This document shows positions 43,711 to 52,010 of a stretch of DNA of 64,000 nt, in pieces. The DNA lies in contig NZ_BMVG01000014.1 in assembly GCF_014650595.1 (NCBI RefSeq), positions 121,353 to 185,352 on the forward strand, in the 5' to 3' direction. The notes under the pieces were generated by a model, which had not been told where the DNA came from, ran no database searches, and saw nothing but the letters and a program-made list of their open reading frames with translations. Within the stretch, counting starts at the first letter, position 1. Every line of letters starts with the position of its first letter. This DNA is from Streptomyces alanosinicus. Its GTDB lineage: Bacteria; Actinomycetota; Actinomycetes; Streptomycetales; Streptomycetaceae. Made by a program: the position numbers and the translations under genes.

Positions 43711-44229
43711 GTGGACATCTTCCGTCACCGGCCCCTCGGCCTGCTCGCGCCCGCGCTGCTGATCGCGGTCGCGGGCTGCTCATCAGCAGACGACAGCGCC
43801 GCGGTGGCGGTTCCCAGCCCCGACGCGAAGACGGCGAAGGTGTGCCGGGCTCTGCACCGGGTGCTGCCGCGCACGCTCGACGGACACGGCCGCAACGACC
43901 CCGAACCCCGGTCCGCCTACACGGCGGGCTGGGGAAACCCGGCGATCATACTGCGCTGCGGAGTCGTACGGCCGCCCAAGATGATCGATCCCAAGGTGGC
44001 CCAGGGCGATGACCCGGACGCCATCGCGGGCGGGGTGAACGGCGTCGACTGGCTGATGGAGAAGCAGGGCGACGGCACCTGGCGGTTCACCACCGCGAGT
44101 CGCGTGGCCTATGTGCAGGTCAGCCTGCCCAAGGGGATGTCCGCGCAGGAGGCGGGCACGACCGTGCTCACGCAGCTTGCGGCGCCCGTGAAGAAGGCGA
44201 TCCCCGGGGGGATCGCCTCCATGCGCTGA
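43711..44229 (+). CDS. DUF3515 family lipoprotein
   Basis: The 172-residue product has a lipoprotein signal peptide with lipobox LIAVAGC (Cys23) and the conserved actinobacterial DUF3515 domain (WGNPAIILRCG and GVDWLMEKQG). It is probably anchored to the outer face of the membrane; the function is unknown. GTG 43711 is supported by the -10-like hexamer just before it and the signal peptide that follows. It converges on the ddl gene. Confidence 0.88.
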   Translation: MDIFRHRPLGLLAPALLIAVAGCSSADDSAAVAVPSPDAKTAKVCRALHRVLPRTLDGHGRNDPEPRSAYTAGWGNPAIILRCGVVRPPKMIDPKVAQGDDPDAIAGGVNGVDWLMEKQGDGTWRFTTASRVAYVQVSLPKGMSAQEAGTTVLTQLAAPVKKAIPGGIASMR

Positions 44230-44267
44230 CCGTGCCGCGCTGACCGTGCCGCGCTGCCGGTACGGGC

Positions 44268-45425
44268 TCAGCGGAGCCCGGTCGAGCGGCGCAGCGCGGC
44301 CTGCACCAGGCGGTCGATCAGCTCGGGGTAGCCGACCCCGCTGGCCTGCCACATCTGCGGGTACATCGAGATCGGTGTGAAGCCCGGCAGGGTGTTGATC
44401 TCGTTGATCACGAACTCGCCGTCCTCGTCGAGGAAGAAGTCGGCGCGGACCAGGCCCTCGCAGGAGACCGCCTCGAACGCCTCGACGGCGAGCCGGCGCA
44501 CCTCGGCGGTCTGCTCCCCGGTGAGCGGCGCCGGGACGATACCGGGCGTGGAGTCGATGTACTTGGCCTCGAAGTCGTAGTACGCGTGCGTGTCCGGCGG
44601 CGGGATCTCGGCGGGCACGGAGGCGCGCGGCCCGTCCTCGAACTCCAGCACCCCGCACTCGATCTCGCGGCCGCGCACCGCGGCCTCCACCAGGATCTTC
44701 GGGTCGTGCGCCTGCGCGGTGGCGATCGCCTCGTCCAGGCCGGACAGGTCGTCGACCTTGGTGATGCCGATCGACGAACCCGCGCGCGCGGGCTTCACGA
44801 ACAGCGGCCAGCCGTGCTCACCGGCCAGGTCGATGATCTTCTTGCGGGCGGCGGACTCGTCCTGCTCCCACTCGCGCGGCCGGATCACCATGTAGGGGCC
44901 GACCTTCAGCCCGTAGGACGTGAAGATCCGCTTCATGTACTCCTTGTCCTGGCCGACGGCCGAGGCGAGCACACCGGCGCCCACGTACGGCACCCCGGAC
45001 AGCTCCAGCATGCCCTGGAGGGTGCCGTCCTCGCCGTAGGGGCCGTGCAGCACCGGGAAGACCACGTCGACCTCGCCGAGCGCCTTGGGCACCGAGCCGG
45101 GCTCGCTGTAGACGACCTCGCGGCTGGCGGGGTCGACGGGGAGCACCACGGCGCCGTCGGTGGACTCGGCCAGTTCCTCGACGGCGGGCAGACGGCGGTC
45201 GGCGATGGCCATCCGCTCCGGCTCGTCGGCGGTGAGCACCCAGCGGCCCTCCCGCGTGATGCCGATCGGCAGCACGTCGTACTTGGTCCGGTCGATGGCG
45301 CTCAGCACGGCGCCGGCGGTGACCATGGAGATCCCGTGCTCGGAGCTGCGCCCGCCGAACACGACGGCCACGCGCGGCTTGCGCGGCGGCTGCTCAGGGT
45401 TCTGGGGAAGGTTCTCGGTGCTCAT
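44268..45425 (-). CDS. ddl: D-alanine--D-alanine ligase
   Basis: This ATP-grasp enzyme joins two D-alanines for peptidoglycan precursors. The 385-residue protein has VVFGGRSSEHGIS at its start, PYVGAGVLASA, the ATP-binding KPARAGSSIGI and the metal-binding acidic/Asn residues in EINTLPGFT. The length and the central insertion fit the DdlA type. No van-type partner genes are near, so it is the housekeeping ligase. gpsA lies 59 bases upstream on the same strand. Confidence 0.95.
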   Translation of the reverse strand: MSTENLPQNPEQPPRKPRVAVVFGGRSSEHGISMVTAGAVLSAIDRTKYDVLPIGITREGRWVLTADEPERMAIADRRLPAVEELAESTDGAVVLPVDPASREVVYSEPGSVPKALGEVDVVFPVLHGPYGEDGTLQGMLELSGVPYVGAGVLASAVGQDKEYMKRIFTSYGLKVGPYMVIRPREWEQDESAARKKIIDLAGEHGWPLFVKPARAGSSIGITKVDDLSGLDEAIATAQAHDPKILVEAAVRGREIECGVLEFEDGPRASVPAEIPPPDTHAYYDFEAKYIDSTPGIVPAPLTGEQTAEVRRLAVEAFEAVSCEGLVRADFFLDEDGEFVINEINTLPGFTPISMYPQMWQASGVGYPELIDRLVQAALRRSTGLR

Positions 45426-45484
45426 ATCGCGTTGAGAGTACCCGTAGGCAGGTCCCTGAGACAGCGTTGGAGGGCCGGGGTCGC

Positions 45485-46495
45485 TCAGCGTCGCTCCGGC
45501 TTCGCGCTGCGCGACATCAGCTCCTTGAGCGCGACCACCGGCGGCTTGCCCTCGTGCACGATGTCCACGACCGTCTCGGTGATGGGCATGTCGACGCCGT
45601 GCCGGCGGGCCAGATCCGCCACCGACTCGCAGGACTTGACGCCCTCGGCGGTCTGCTTGGTGACGGCGATGGTCTCCTCCAGGGTCATGCCCTTGCCGAG
45701 GTTGGTGCCGAAGGTGTGGTTGCGGGACAGCGGCGAGGAGCAGGTGGCCACCAGGTCGCCGAGGCCCGCGAGTCCGGAGAAGGTCAGCGGGTCGGCGCCG
45801 ATCGCGACACCGAGCCGCGCGGTCTCGGCGAGGCCCCGGGTGATGAGGGAGCCCTTGGCGTTGTCGCCGAGCCCCATGCCGTCCGCGATGCCGACGGCGA
45901 GCCCGATGACGTTCTTCACCGCCCCGCCCAGCTCGCAGCCCACCACGTCGGTCTCCGTGTACGGCCGGAAGTACGGCGTGTGGCAGGCGGCCTGCAGGCG
46001 CTGGGCGACCGCCTCGTCGGTGCAGGCGACGACGGCGGCGGCGGGCATCCGGGCGGCGATCTCACGGGCCAGGTTGGGCCCGGTGACGACCGCGATACGG
46101 TCCGCGCCGACCTTGGCGACGTCGTCGATGACCTCGCTCATCCGCATGGTGGAGCCGAGTTCGACGCCCTTCATCAGGGAGACGAGCACCGTGTCCGGGG
46201 CGAGCAGCGGGGTCCACTCGGCGAGGTTGGCGCGCAGGGTCTGGGAGGGGATGGCGAGAACGGTGAAGTCCGCCTCCCGCAGGGCCTTCGCCGGGTCCGT
46301 GGTCGCCTTGAGGTTCTCGGGGAGTTCGACACCGGGCAGGTAGTCGGGGTTGGTCCGCGTGGAGTTGACGGCCTCGGCCAGCTCGGGGCGGCGGGCCCAC
46401 AGGGTCACTTCACAGCCCGCGTCGGCGAGCACCATGCCGAAGGCGGTGCCCCATGAGCCGGTGCCCATGACCGCCGCCTTAACCGCCTTGCTCAC
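45485..46495 (-). CDS. gpsA: NAD(P)+-dependent glycerol-3-phosphate dehydrogenase GpsA
   Basis: GpsA makes sn-glycerol-3-phosphate for phospholipids. The 336-residue protein has the Rossmann motif MGTGSWGTAF, the catalytic Lys context GCELGGAVKNVIGLA, and GLAGLGDLVATC. Start is GTG 46495, which overlaps the plsC stop codon in a GTGA arrangement. The upstream acyltransferase uses the next intermediates of the same pathway, so the pair forms a small phospholipid unit. Confidence 0.96.
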   Translation of the reverse strand: MSKAVKAAVMGTGSWGTAFGMVLADAGCEVTLWARRPELAEAVNSTRTNPDYLPGVELPENLKATTDPAKALREADFTVLAIPSQTLRANLAEWTPLLAPDTVLVSLMKGVELGSTMRMSEVIDDVAKVGADRIAVVTGPNLAREIAARMPAAAVVACTDEAVAQRLQAACHTPYFRPYTETDVVGCELGGAVKNVIGLAVGIADGMGLGDNAKGSLITRGLAETARLGVAIGADPLTFSGLAGLGDLVATCSSPLSRNHTFGTNLGKGMTLEETIAVTKQTAEGVKSCESVADLARRHGVDMPITETVVDIVHEGKPPVVALKELMSRSAKPERR

Positions 46496-47262
46496 TTGCT
46501 CTGCCCCTCCGGTTCCTTGCCCTGCGTCTGTGCCTGGGTGCGGCGGCGCTGTTCGATGCGCTCGCGGCGGGGGTCGTAGGCGGTCTCGGGCGCCTTCTCG
46601 CCGCGGATGTCCTCCAGCAGGCGGGTGATGGCCGCCATGATGACCTCCGTGGCCTCCTTGAGCAGCTCCGGGGTCATCTCCCTGCCGTAGAACCGCGACA
46701 GGTCCACGGGCGGGCCCGCGAGCACGTGGTGGGTCTTGCGCGGGAAGAGGTCCGGCTTCTTGGCGTACGGCGGCAGGAGTTCGTTGGCGCCCCACTGGGC
46801 GACCGGGATGACCGGGCACTTGGTCTGCAGGGCCACGCGGGCGGCGCCGGTCTTGCCGGTCATGGGCCAGCCGTCCGGGTCGCGGGTCAGGGTGCCCTCG
46901 GGGTAGAAGGCGACGCACTCGCCGCGCTCCACGGCGTCGATAGCGGCCCGGAAGGCGCTCAGCGCGTCCGTGGACTCGCGGTAGACGGGGATCTGCCCGG
47001 TGCCGCGCATCGCGGCGCCGACGAATCCCTTCTTGAAAAGCCCGCTCTTCGCCAGGAATCGCGGAACCCTTCCGGTGTTGTACTGATAGTGCGCGTACGC
47101 GAAGGGGTCCACATGGGAATTGTGGTTCACCACGGTGATAAATCCGCCCTCGGCCGGAATATGCTCCATTCCACGCCAGTCCCGCTTGACCAGAACCACC
47201 AGCGGCGGTTTGCAGAGCACCGCGGCGAAGCGGTACCAGAAGCCGATTCTGCGGCGGGGCAC
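46492..47262 (-). CDS. plsC: 1-acyl-sn-glycerol-3-phosphate acyltransferase
   Basis: The 256-residue membrane-associated enzyme acylates lysophosphatidate in phospholipid synthesis. It has the acyltransferase HX4D motif (NHNSHVDPF, about residues 46-54) and the substrate motif YPEGTLTRD. The C terminus is a charged, Arg/Gln-rich tail. GTG 47262 has a well-placed GGAAGG. It is translationally coupled with gpsA and divergent from cofC. Confidence 0.93.
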   Translation of the reverse strand: MPRRRIGFWYRFAAVLCKPPLVVLVKRDWRGMEHIPAEGGFITVVNHNSHVDPFAYAHYQYNTGRVPRFLAKSGLFKKGFVGAAMRGTGQIPVYRESTDALSAFRAAIDAVERGECVAFYPEGTLTRDPDGWPMTGKTGAARVALQTKCPVIPVAQWGANELLPPYAKKPDLFPRKTHHVLAGPPVDLSRFYGREMTPELLKEATEVIMAAITRLLEDIRGEKAPETAYDPRRERIEQRRRTQAQTQGKEPEGQSK

Positions 47263-47413
47263 AAGGACACCTTCCTCTAGGGCTGTCGCCCCGGCGGGGG
47301 GCCGCACAAGTGTCGCCCCGGGCCGCCGGTCTGTCGAGAACACCGTACGCCCGCCACCCGTGGCACCAGATGACCCGGGGGACAATGATCGCGACCAGAG
47401 AGGGGGTGCGCCG

Positions 47414-48052
47414 GTGCAATGGAGCTTGGTCGTCCCGTTGAAGCCTCTGTCCCGGGCCAAGAGCAGACTCTCGGACACCGCGGCCGACGCGGTGCGGCCG
47501 GGGCTGGCGCTGGCGTTCGCACAGGACACGGTGGCCGCGGCGGTGGCCTGTACGGCGGTGGCGGATGTGGCGGTGGTCACGGACGACGAGCTGGCCGCGC
47601 GTGAGCTGGCGGCGCTCGGCGCCCGCATCGTCCCGGACGCCCCGGCGAACGGCCTGAACGCCGCTCTGGCGCACGGCGCGGCCGTCGTACGCGCAATGCG
47701 CCCGCGCACACCGATCGCGGCGCTGAACGCCGATCTGCCGGCGTTGCGCCCGGCGGAACTGGCGGTCGTGCTGGGCTCGGCGGGTGAGTTCTCGCGGGCG
47801 TTTCTCGCGGATGCCGCTCAGCTGGGCACGACGTTGCTGGCCGCGGGGCCGGACCGGGAATTGCGGCCGGAGTTCGGCGTCGATTCCCGGTCCCGGCATC
47901 GCGCCTCCGGGGCGCGGGAACTGGAGCTCACGGGGGTCGATTCGGTACGGCAGGACGTGGATACCGGGGGCGATCTGCGGGCGGCATTGGCATTGGGAGT
48001 GGGCCGGTATACGGCCGCGGTATCGGCGGGATTGCTGATCCCGGGGTCATGA
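47414..48052 (+). CDS. cofC: 2-phospho-L-lactate guanylyltransferase CofC
   Basis: CofC activates phospholactate (or phosphoenolpyruvate in actinobacteria) with GTP for coenzyme F420 synthesis. The 212-residue nucleotidyltransferase has WSLVVPLKPLSRAKSRL with the nucleotide-binding Lys/Arg residues, DVAVVTDDE, and ALNADLPALRPAEL. GTG 47414 follows a GA-rich ribosome-binding site. It stands apart from the other fbi genes, as is common in Streptomyces. F420 could serve LLM-class oxidoreductases such as the one at 16.3 kb. Confidence 0.92.
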   Translation: MQWSLVVPLKPLSRAKSRLSDTAADAVRPGLALAFAQDTVAAAVACTAVADVAVVTDDELAARELAALGARIVPDAPANGLNAALAHGAAVVRAMRPRTPIAALNADLPALRPAELAVVLGSAGEFSRAFLADAAQLGTTLLAAGPDRELRPEFGVDSRSRHRASGARELELTGVDSVRQDVDTGGDLRAALALGVGRYTAAVSAGLLIPGS

Positions 48053-48082
48053 GAGCACGCGGCCGCCGCGGGCGGGACTGCA

Positions 48083-48142
48083 ACCCCCTAGGGGCGCGGG
48101 GAACTGCGCGACCGGCCACGGCGCATCCGCACCCGGCGACGG
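48083..48142. repeat. Dispersed Streptomyces intergenic repeat
   Basis: The sequence around CCCCTAGGGGCGCGGGGAAC, TGCGCGACCGGCCACG and the following CGCACCCGGCGAC resembles, from memory, a short element that recurs many times between genes in Streptomyces genomes. It carries a CCCCTAGGGG palindrome (48085-48094). It lies 30 bases after cofC. Confidence 0.65.
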
Positions 48143-48183
48143 ACCAGGCCCCCCACGGCAGATCCCCGGCAACCGGCGAGCAT

Positions 48184-48189
48184 TAGGCT
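48184..48189 (+). promoter_or_regulatory. Putative -10 box for leaderless 67-residue gene
   Basis: TAGGCT ends seven bases before ATG 48197, with no ribosome-binding site between. Confidence 0.5.
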
Positions 48190-48196
48190 GGCCGTC

Positions 48197-48400
48197 ATGC
48201 AGGCCACCGCATACACCTACGACCCCGACACCCACTGCGGCCAGGTGCTCCTCGACGACGGCACCCCGGTGCCGTACGACGCCGCCGCCTTCACCGCCGG
48301 AGGCCTCAGGCTGTTGCGCCCCGGCCAGCGCGTGCGGATCGAGACCGAGGGGCGGGGCGACACCCTGCGCATCACCCTCGTAACCCTTCAGACCCTGTAA
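48197..48400 (+). CDS. Small beta-rich protein, possibly cold-shock-like fold
   Basis: The 67-residue product is predicted to be mostly beta strands (GQVLLDDGTPVPYD, LRLLRPGQRVRIETEG, LRITLVTLQ). The pattern GxVLLDDG ... F ... GLRLLRPGQRV recalls cold-shock/OB-fold proteins but the RNA-binding aromatic motifs are missing. The function is not known. The start is supported by a -10-like hexamer 7 bases upstream that suggests a leaderless mRNA. It converges on hupS, with a shared terminator. Confidence 0.75.
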   Translation: MQATAYTYDPDTHCGQVLLDDGTPVPYDAAAFTAGGLRLLRPGQRVRIETEGRGDTLRITLVTLQTL

Positions 48401-48445
48401 CCGCCCTTACCGGCACTGCCGCCCGCACCGCCCCGAACACGCCGC

Positions 48446-48474
48446 GGGCCGGGCTCCCGAGGGGAGTCCGGCCC
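48446..48474. terminator. Bidirectional terminator between small gene and hupS
   Basis: A 13-bp stem with one G-U pair (48446-48458 with 48462-48474) and a 3-base loop lies between convergent genes. Confidence 0.8.
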
Positions 48475-48497
48475 GGCGCGTGAGTGCCCTGGCGGCC

Positions 48498-49151
48498 TTA
48501 CGACGTCGCCTTGCGGGCGGTCGCCTTCTTCGCGGTGGTCTTGCGGGCCGTCGACTTCTTGGCCGGGGCCTTCTTCGCGGTGACCTTCTTCGCGGGAGCC
48601 TTCTTCGCGGTCGCCTTCTTGGCGGTGGCCTTCTTCGCGGCAGCGGTCTTCGCGGTCGCCGTGGTCTTCTTGGCGGTCGTCTTCTTCGCCGTGGTCTTCT
48701 TCGCGGCGGCCGTGGTCTTCTTCGCCACCGTCTTCTTGGCGGTGGCCTTCTTCGCGGCCGCCTTCTTGGCCGTGACCTTCTTCGCGGCGGCCTTCTTGAC
48801 CGTCGCCGCGGCGCCGCCGGTCAGGCTGCCCTTCGGCGCCTTCTTGACCGAGACCTCGCCGCCGCGGGGCAGCTTCTTCGAGCCGCTCACCAGGTCCTTG
48901 AAGCCCTGACCGGCGCGGAAGCGCGGCACGGAGGTCTTCTTGACCCGAACCCGCTCGCCCGTCTGGGGGTTGCGGGCGTAGCGGGCGGGGCGGTCCACCT
49001 TCTCGAAGGACCCGAAGCCGGTGACCGAGACCCGCTCGCCCGCGACGACCGCGCGGACGATGGCGTCCAGGACATGATCGACAGCCTCGGCGGCCTGCTG
49101 ACGGCCGCCCACCTTGTCGGCAATCGCTTCTACGAGCTGCGCCTTGTTCAC
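48498..49151 (-). CDS. hupS: HU-family nucleoid protein with histone-H1-like tail (HupS)
   Basis: The 217-residue protein joins a standard HU domain (residues 1-93, MNKAQLVEAIADKVGG to the SVPRFRAGQGFKDLV segment) to a 120-residue tail of Lys/Ala/Thr repeats (AAKKATAKK and variants). This two-part form is the actinobacterial HupS, which in S. coelicolor compacts DNA in spores. The tail is encoded by near-identical 12-15-base units. GTG 49151 has a GAAGGGGAAG ribosome-binding site. The upstream region is AT-rich (TATATATC), fitting a well-expressed promoter. Confidence 0.95.
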   Translation of the reverse strand: MNKAQLVEAIADKVGGRQQAAEAVDHVLDAIVRAVVAGERVSVTGFGSFEKVDRPARYARNPQTGERVRVKKTSVPRFRAGQGFKDLVSGSKKLPRGGEVSVKKAPKGSLTGGAAATVKKAAAKKVTAKKAAAKKATAKKTVAKKTTAAAKKTTAKKTTAKKTTATAKTAAAKKATAKKATAKKAPAKKVTAKKAPAKKSTARKTTAKKATARKATS

Positions 49152-49287
49152 GTCTTCCCCTTCGGAGACATCGCCAGAACGAAAGTGTTCAAGCTTTTTC
49201 GCACGTTAGGCAGATATATACCGCAAATCAAACACGAAACGGGCTTATCACCCTTGTGCCGCAACGGACTCGGCGGTCCCGGGCTGT

Positions 49288-49518
49288 TCAGTGCTCCTCG
49301 TCAGGGATCCGACCCTCGTCGAGGTCCGCGTTGAACCGCTCGAGCCGCCTTGCCGCAGCGGCGAGATCGTGCTTGGCCGCGGCCGTAATGACCAGCAGCT
49401 TCCGGGTCAGCGCCATCCGTACGCCCTCCGGGACTTGCAGTGCGCGCACTCTTGCGTGCGCTTCCTTCAGCTGGTTCGCGACCGCCGTATAGAGCTGGAG
49501 TTGGCCGTCGTGTCCCAT
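49288..49518 (-). CDS. Small conserved protein of unknown function
   Basis: The 76-residue product is predicted all-alpha (LYTAVANQLKEAHARVRAL, then LTRKLLVITAAAKHDL), with no known motif. ATG 49518 has no ribosome-binding site; a CACAAT sequence 7-12 bases upstream could be a -10 of a leaderless transcript. It lies between hupS and leuD as in other streptomycetes as I recall. A small structural or adaptor protein is possible; no function can be assigned. Confidence 0.65.
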   Translation of the reverse strand: MGHDGQLQLYTAVANQLKEAHARVRALQVPEGVRMALTRKLLVITAAAKHDLAAAARRLERFNADLDEGRIPDEEH

Positions 49519-49703
49519 GCACAGATTGTGCCATCTGGGGCGAGTTGTCGCCTGCGCAGGGGGCAACTGCCGCCTCAAATGGCCTTCCAGGCACTTGCGG
49601 AGACCGCGATCCCAGCACTCACGTACCCCGACAACCACCTTCGTAACGTGGGAACTTGAACACCGCGCAAGAAGGGGGCGGAGCCAAAGAGGGGCAGATA
49701 CGG

Positions 49704-49736
49704 CTGTACCCCCGATCGTGGCGATCGGGGGTACAG
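49704..49736 (-). terminator. Terminator of leuCD
   Basis: CTGTACCCCCGATCG and CGATCGGGGGTACAG form a perfect 15-bp stem with a 3-base loop, 48 bases beyond the leuD stop codon. Confidence 0.9.
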
Positions 49737-49783
49737 ACGGGGGTGTTGACGTGGCCGAAACTCGTTCCGCCGAGGGGTCCGGA

Positions 49784-50377
49784 TCAGGCCTGGAGGGTGC
49801 GCGGCTTGTGGGCGGGCCGCTTCGCCTCGTACGCGGCGATGTCGGCCTCGTTCTGGAGCGTGATGGAGATGTCGTCCAGGCCGTTCAGCAGCCGCCAGCG
49901 GGAGTTCTCGTCCAGCTCGAAGGAGGCGGTGATGCCCTCGGCGCGCACCTCACGCGCCTGAAGGTCCACCGTGATCTCAGCCGTGGGGTCGGCTTCGGTC
50001 AGCTCCCACAGCGCGTCGACGACCTTCTGGTCCAGAACCACCGTGAGCAGGCCGTTCTTCAGCGAGTTGCCCCGGAAGATGTCCGCGAAACGGGAGGAGA
50101 TCACGGTCTTGAAGCCGTAGTTCTGCAGCGCCCAGACGGCGTGCTCACGGGAGGAGCCGGTGCCGAAGTCGGGGCCGGCGACCAGGACCGTGGCGCCGTG
50201 GCGCTCGGGGCGGTTGAGGATGAAGGTCTCGTCCTTGCGCCAGGCCTCGAACAGCCCGTCCTCGAATCCGTCCCGCGTGACCTTCTTGAGCCAGTGAGCA
50301 GGGATGATCTGGTCGGTGTCGACGTTGCTGCGGCGCAGCGGCACGGCCCGGCCGGTGTGCGTGGTGAAGGCTTCCAT
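49784..50377 (-). CDS. leuD: 3-isopropylmalate dehydratase, small subunit
   Basis: LeuD is the swivel-domain subunit of isopropylmalate isomerase in leucine synthesis. The 197-residue protein has VDTDQIIPAHWLKKV at its start and the active-site loop GTGSSREHA. It follows leuC by only six bases, so the subunits are made together. A strong terminator follows. Confidence 0.97.
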   Translation of the reverse strand: MEAFTTHTGRAVPLRRSNVDTDQIIPAHWLKKVTRDGFEDGLFEAWRKDETFILNRPERHGATVLVAGPDFGTGSSREHAVWALQNYGFKTVISSRFADIFRGNSLKNGLLTVVLDQKVVDALWELTEADPTAEITVDLQAREVRAEGITASFELDENSRWRLLNGLDDISITLQNEADIAAYEAKRPAHKPRTLQA

Positions 50378-50383
50378 GATTTC

Positions 50384-51808
50384 TCAGACTCCAGCGGGCG
50401 TACGGACGTCGGTCAGGTCGGCCGGGGAGGCCAGATGGCCCAGCACGGCGGTGGCGGCCGCGACCTGCGGCGACACCAGGTGCGTCCGGCCGCCCTTGCC
50501 CTGCCGGCCCTCGAAGTTGCGGTTGGAGGTGGACGCGGAGCGCTCACCGGGGGCCAGCTGGTCCGGGTTCATGCCGAGACACATCGAGCAGCCCGCGTGC
50601 CGCCATTCGGCGCCGGCCTCCTTGAAGACCACGTCCAGGCCCTCGGAGACGGCCTGCAGACCGACCCGCGCGGAGCCCGGGACGACCAGCATCCGTACGC
50701 CGTCGGCGACTTTGCGGCCCTTGAGGAGCTCGGCGGCGGCCCGCAGGTCCTCGATGCGGCCGTTGGTGCAGGAACCTACGAAGACGGTGTCCACGTTGAT
50801 GGAGCGCAGCGGCTGGCCGGCCGCCAACCCCATGTATTCCAGGGCCTTTTCGGCGGCGAGGCGCTCCGAAGCGTCTTCGTACGAAGCCGGGTCGGGGACG
50901 GACGCCGAAAGCGGCGCGCCCTGGCCGGGGTTGGTGCCCCAGGTGACGAACGGGGACAGCTCGTCGGCCTTGATGACGACCTCGGCGTCGAACTCGGCGT
51001 CCGCGTCCGTCCTCAGCGTCCTCCAGTACGCGACCGCGGCGTCCCAGTCCTCGCCCTCGGGGGCGTGCGGGCGGCCCTTGAGGTAGTCGAAGGTGGTCTC
51101 GTCGGGGGCGATCATGCCCGCGCGGGCACCGGCCTCGATCGACATGTTGCAGATGGTCATCCGGGCCTCCATCGAGAGCTTCTCGATGGCGGAGCCGCGG
51201 TACTCCAGGATGTAGCCCTGGCCGCCGCCGGTGCCGATCTTCGCGATGATCGCCAGGATCAGGTCCTTGGCGGTGACGCCCTCGGGCAGCTCGCCCTCGA
51301 CGGTGATCGCCATGGTCTTCGGACGGGCCAGCGGCAGCGTCTGGGTGGCCAGGACGTGCTCGACCTGCGAGGTGCCGATGCCGAACGCCAGCGCGCCGAA
51401 GGCGCCGTGCGTGGAGGTGTGCGAGTCGCCGCAGACCACGGTCGTACCGGGCTGGGTCAGGCCCAGCTGCGGACCGACGACGTGTACGACGCCCTGCTCG
51501 ACATCGCCCAGCGGGTGCAGCCGCACCCCGAACTCGGCGCAGTTCTTGCGCAGCGTCTCCAGCTGGGCCCGGGAGACCGGGTCCGCGATGGGCTTGTCGA
51601 TGTCGAGGGTCGGGGTGTTGTGATCCTCGGTGGCGATGGTGAGGTCGAGGCGGCGCACCGGGCGGCCGTTCTGCCGCAGGCCGTCGAAAGCCTGCGGGCT
51701 GGTCACCTCGTGCAGCAGGTGCAGATCGATGAAGAGGAGGTCGGGCTCGCCCTCGGCGCGCCGGACGACATGGTCGTCCCAGACCTTCTCCGCGAGTGTC
51801 CTACCCAT
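50384..51808 (-). CDS. leuC: 3-isopropylmalate dehydratase, large subunit
   Basis: LeuC is the aconitase-family subunit that carries the 4Fe-4S cluster. The 474-residue protein has YTEKV-like start MGRTLAEKVWDDHV, the CGDSHTSTHGAFG motif, and cluster cysteines in VGSCTNGR and GCSMCLGMN. A GGAGGGAAAG ribosome-binding site precedes ATG 51808. It is divergent from ndgR, which in Streptomyces binds this intergenic region and activates leuCD. Confidence 0.97.
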   Translation of the reverse strand: MGRTLAEKVWDDHVVRRAEGEPDLLFIDLHLLHEVTSPQAFDGLRQNGRPVRRLDLTIATEDHNTPTLDIDKPIADPVSRAQLETLRKNCAEFGVRLHPLGDVEQGVVHVVGPQLGLTQPGTTVVCGDSHTSTHGAFGALAFGIGTSQVEHVLATQTLPLARPKTMAITVEGELPEGVTAKDLILAIIAKIGTGGGQGYILEYRGSAIEKLSMEARMTICNMSIEAGARAGMIAPDETTFDYLKGRPHAPEGEDWDAAVAYWRTLRTDADAEFDAEVVIKADELSPFVTWGTNPGQGAPLSASVPDPASYEDASERLAAEKALEYMGLAAGQPLRSINVDTVFVGSCTNGRIEDLRAAAELLKGRKVADGVRMLVVPGSARVGLQAVSEGLDVVFKEAGAEWRHAGCSMCLGMNPDQLAPGERSASTSNRNFEGRQGKGGRTHLVSPQVAAATAVLGHLASPADLTDVRTPAGV

Positions 51809-51979
51809 CGCTTTCCCTCCGGCCGGCCACGGTCACGCCGACACAACTAGAGATCTTGAGGAAGCGACGCCCTGGTTCCTGATGTACCGGTGTCCGTGGG
51901 CGCCCAGCACCCGGCCCTCTTGGTCTGTGGGCCGCTGTGTGATTCCAGGGTGGCGCGTTCCACGGAAAATTGAACTTGC

Positions 51980-51996
51980 GTTTCACAGAGTGAGAC
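51980..51996. promoter_or_regulatory. Putative NdgR operator between leuC and ndgR
   Basis: GTTTCAC-aga-GTGAGAC is a 7-bp inverted repeat with one mismatch, 14 bases before the ndgR start and 170 bases before leuC. NdgR, the IclR-type regulator encoded next door, is known to act on this intergenic region in Streptomyces; the exact site here is inferred. Confidence 0.6.
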
Positions 51997-52010
51997 GTGA
52001 GTATCGTTGC

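Noticed and set aside
48498..48880. CRISPR-like array in the repetitive stretch
   Set aside because: The repeats are coding units of the HupS tail with no spacers.
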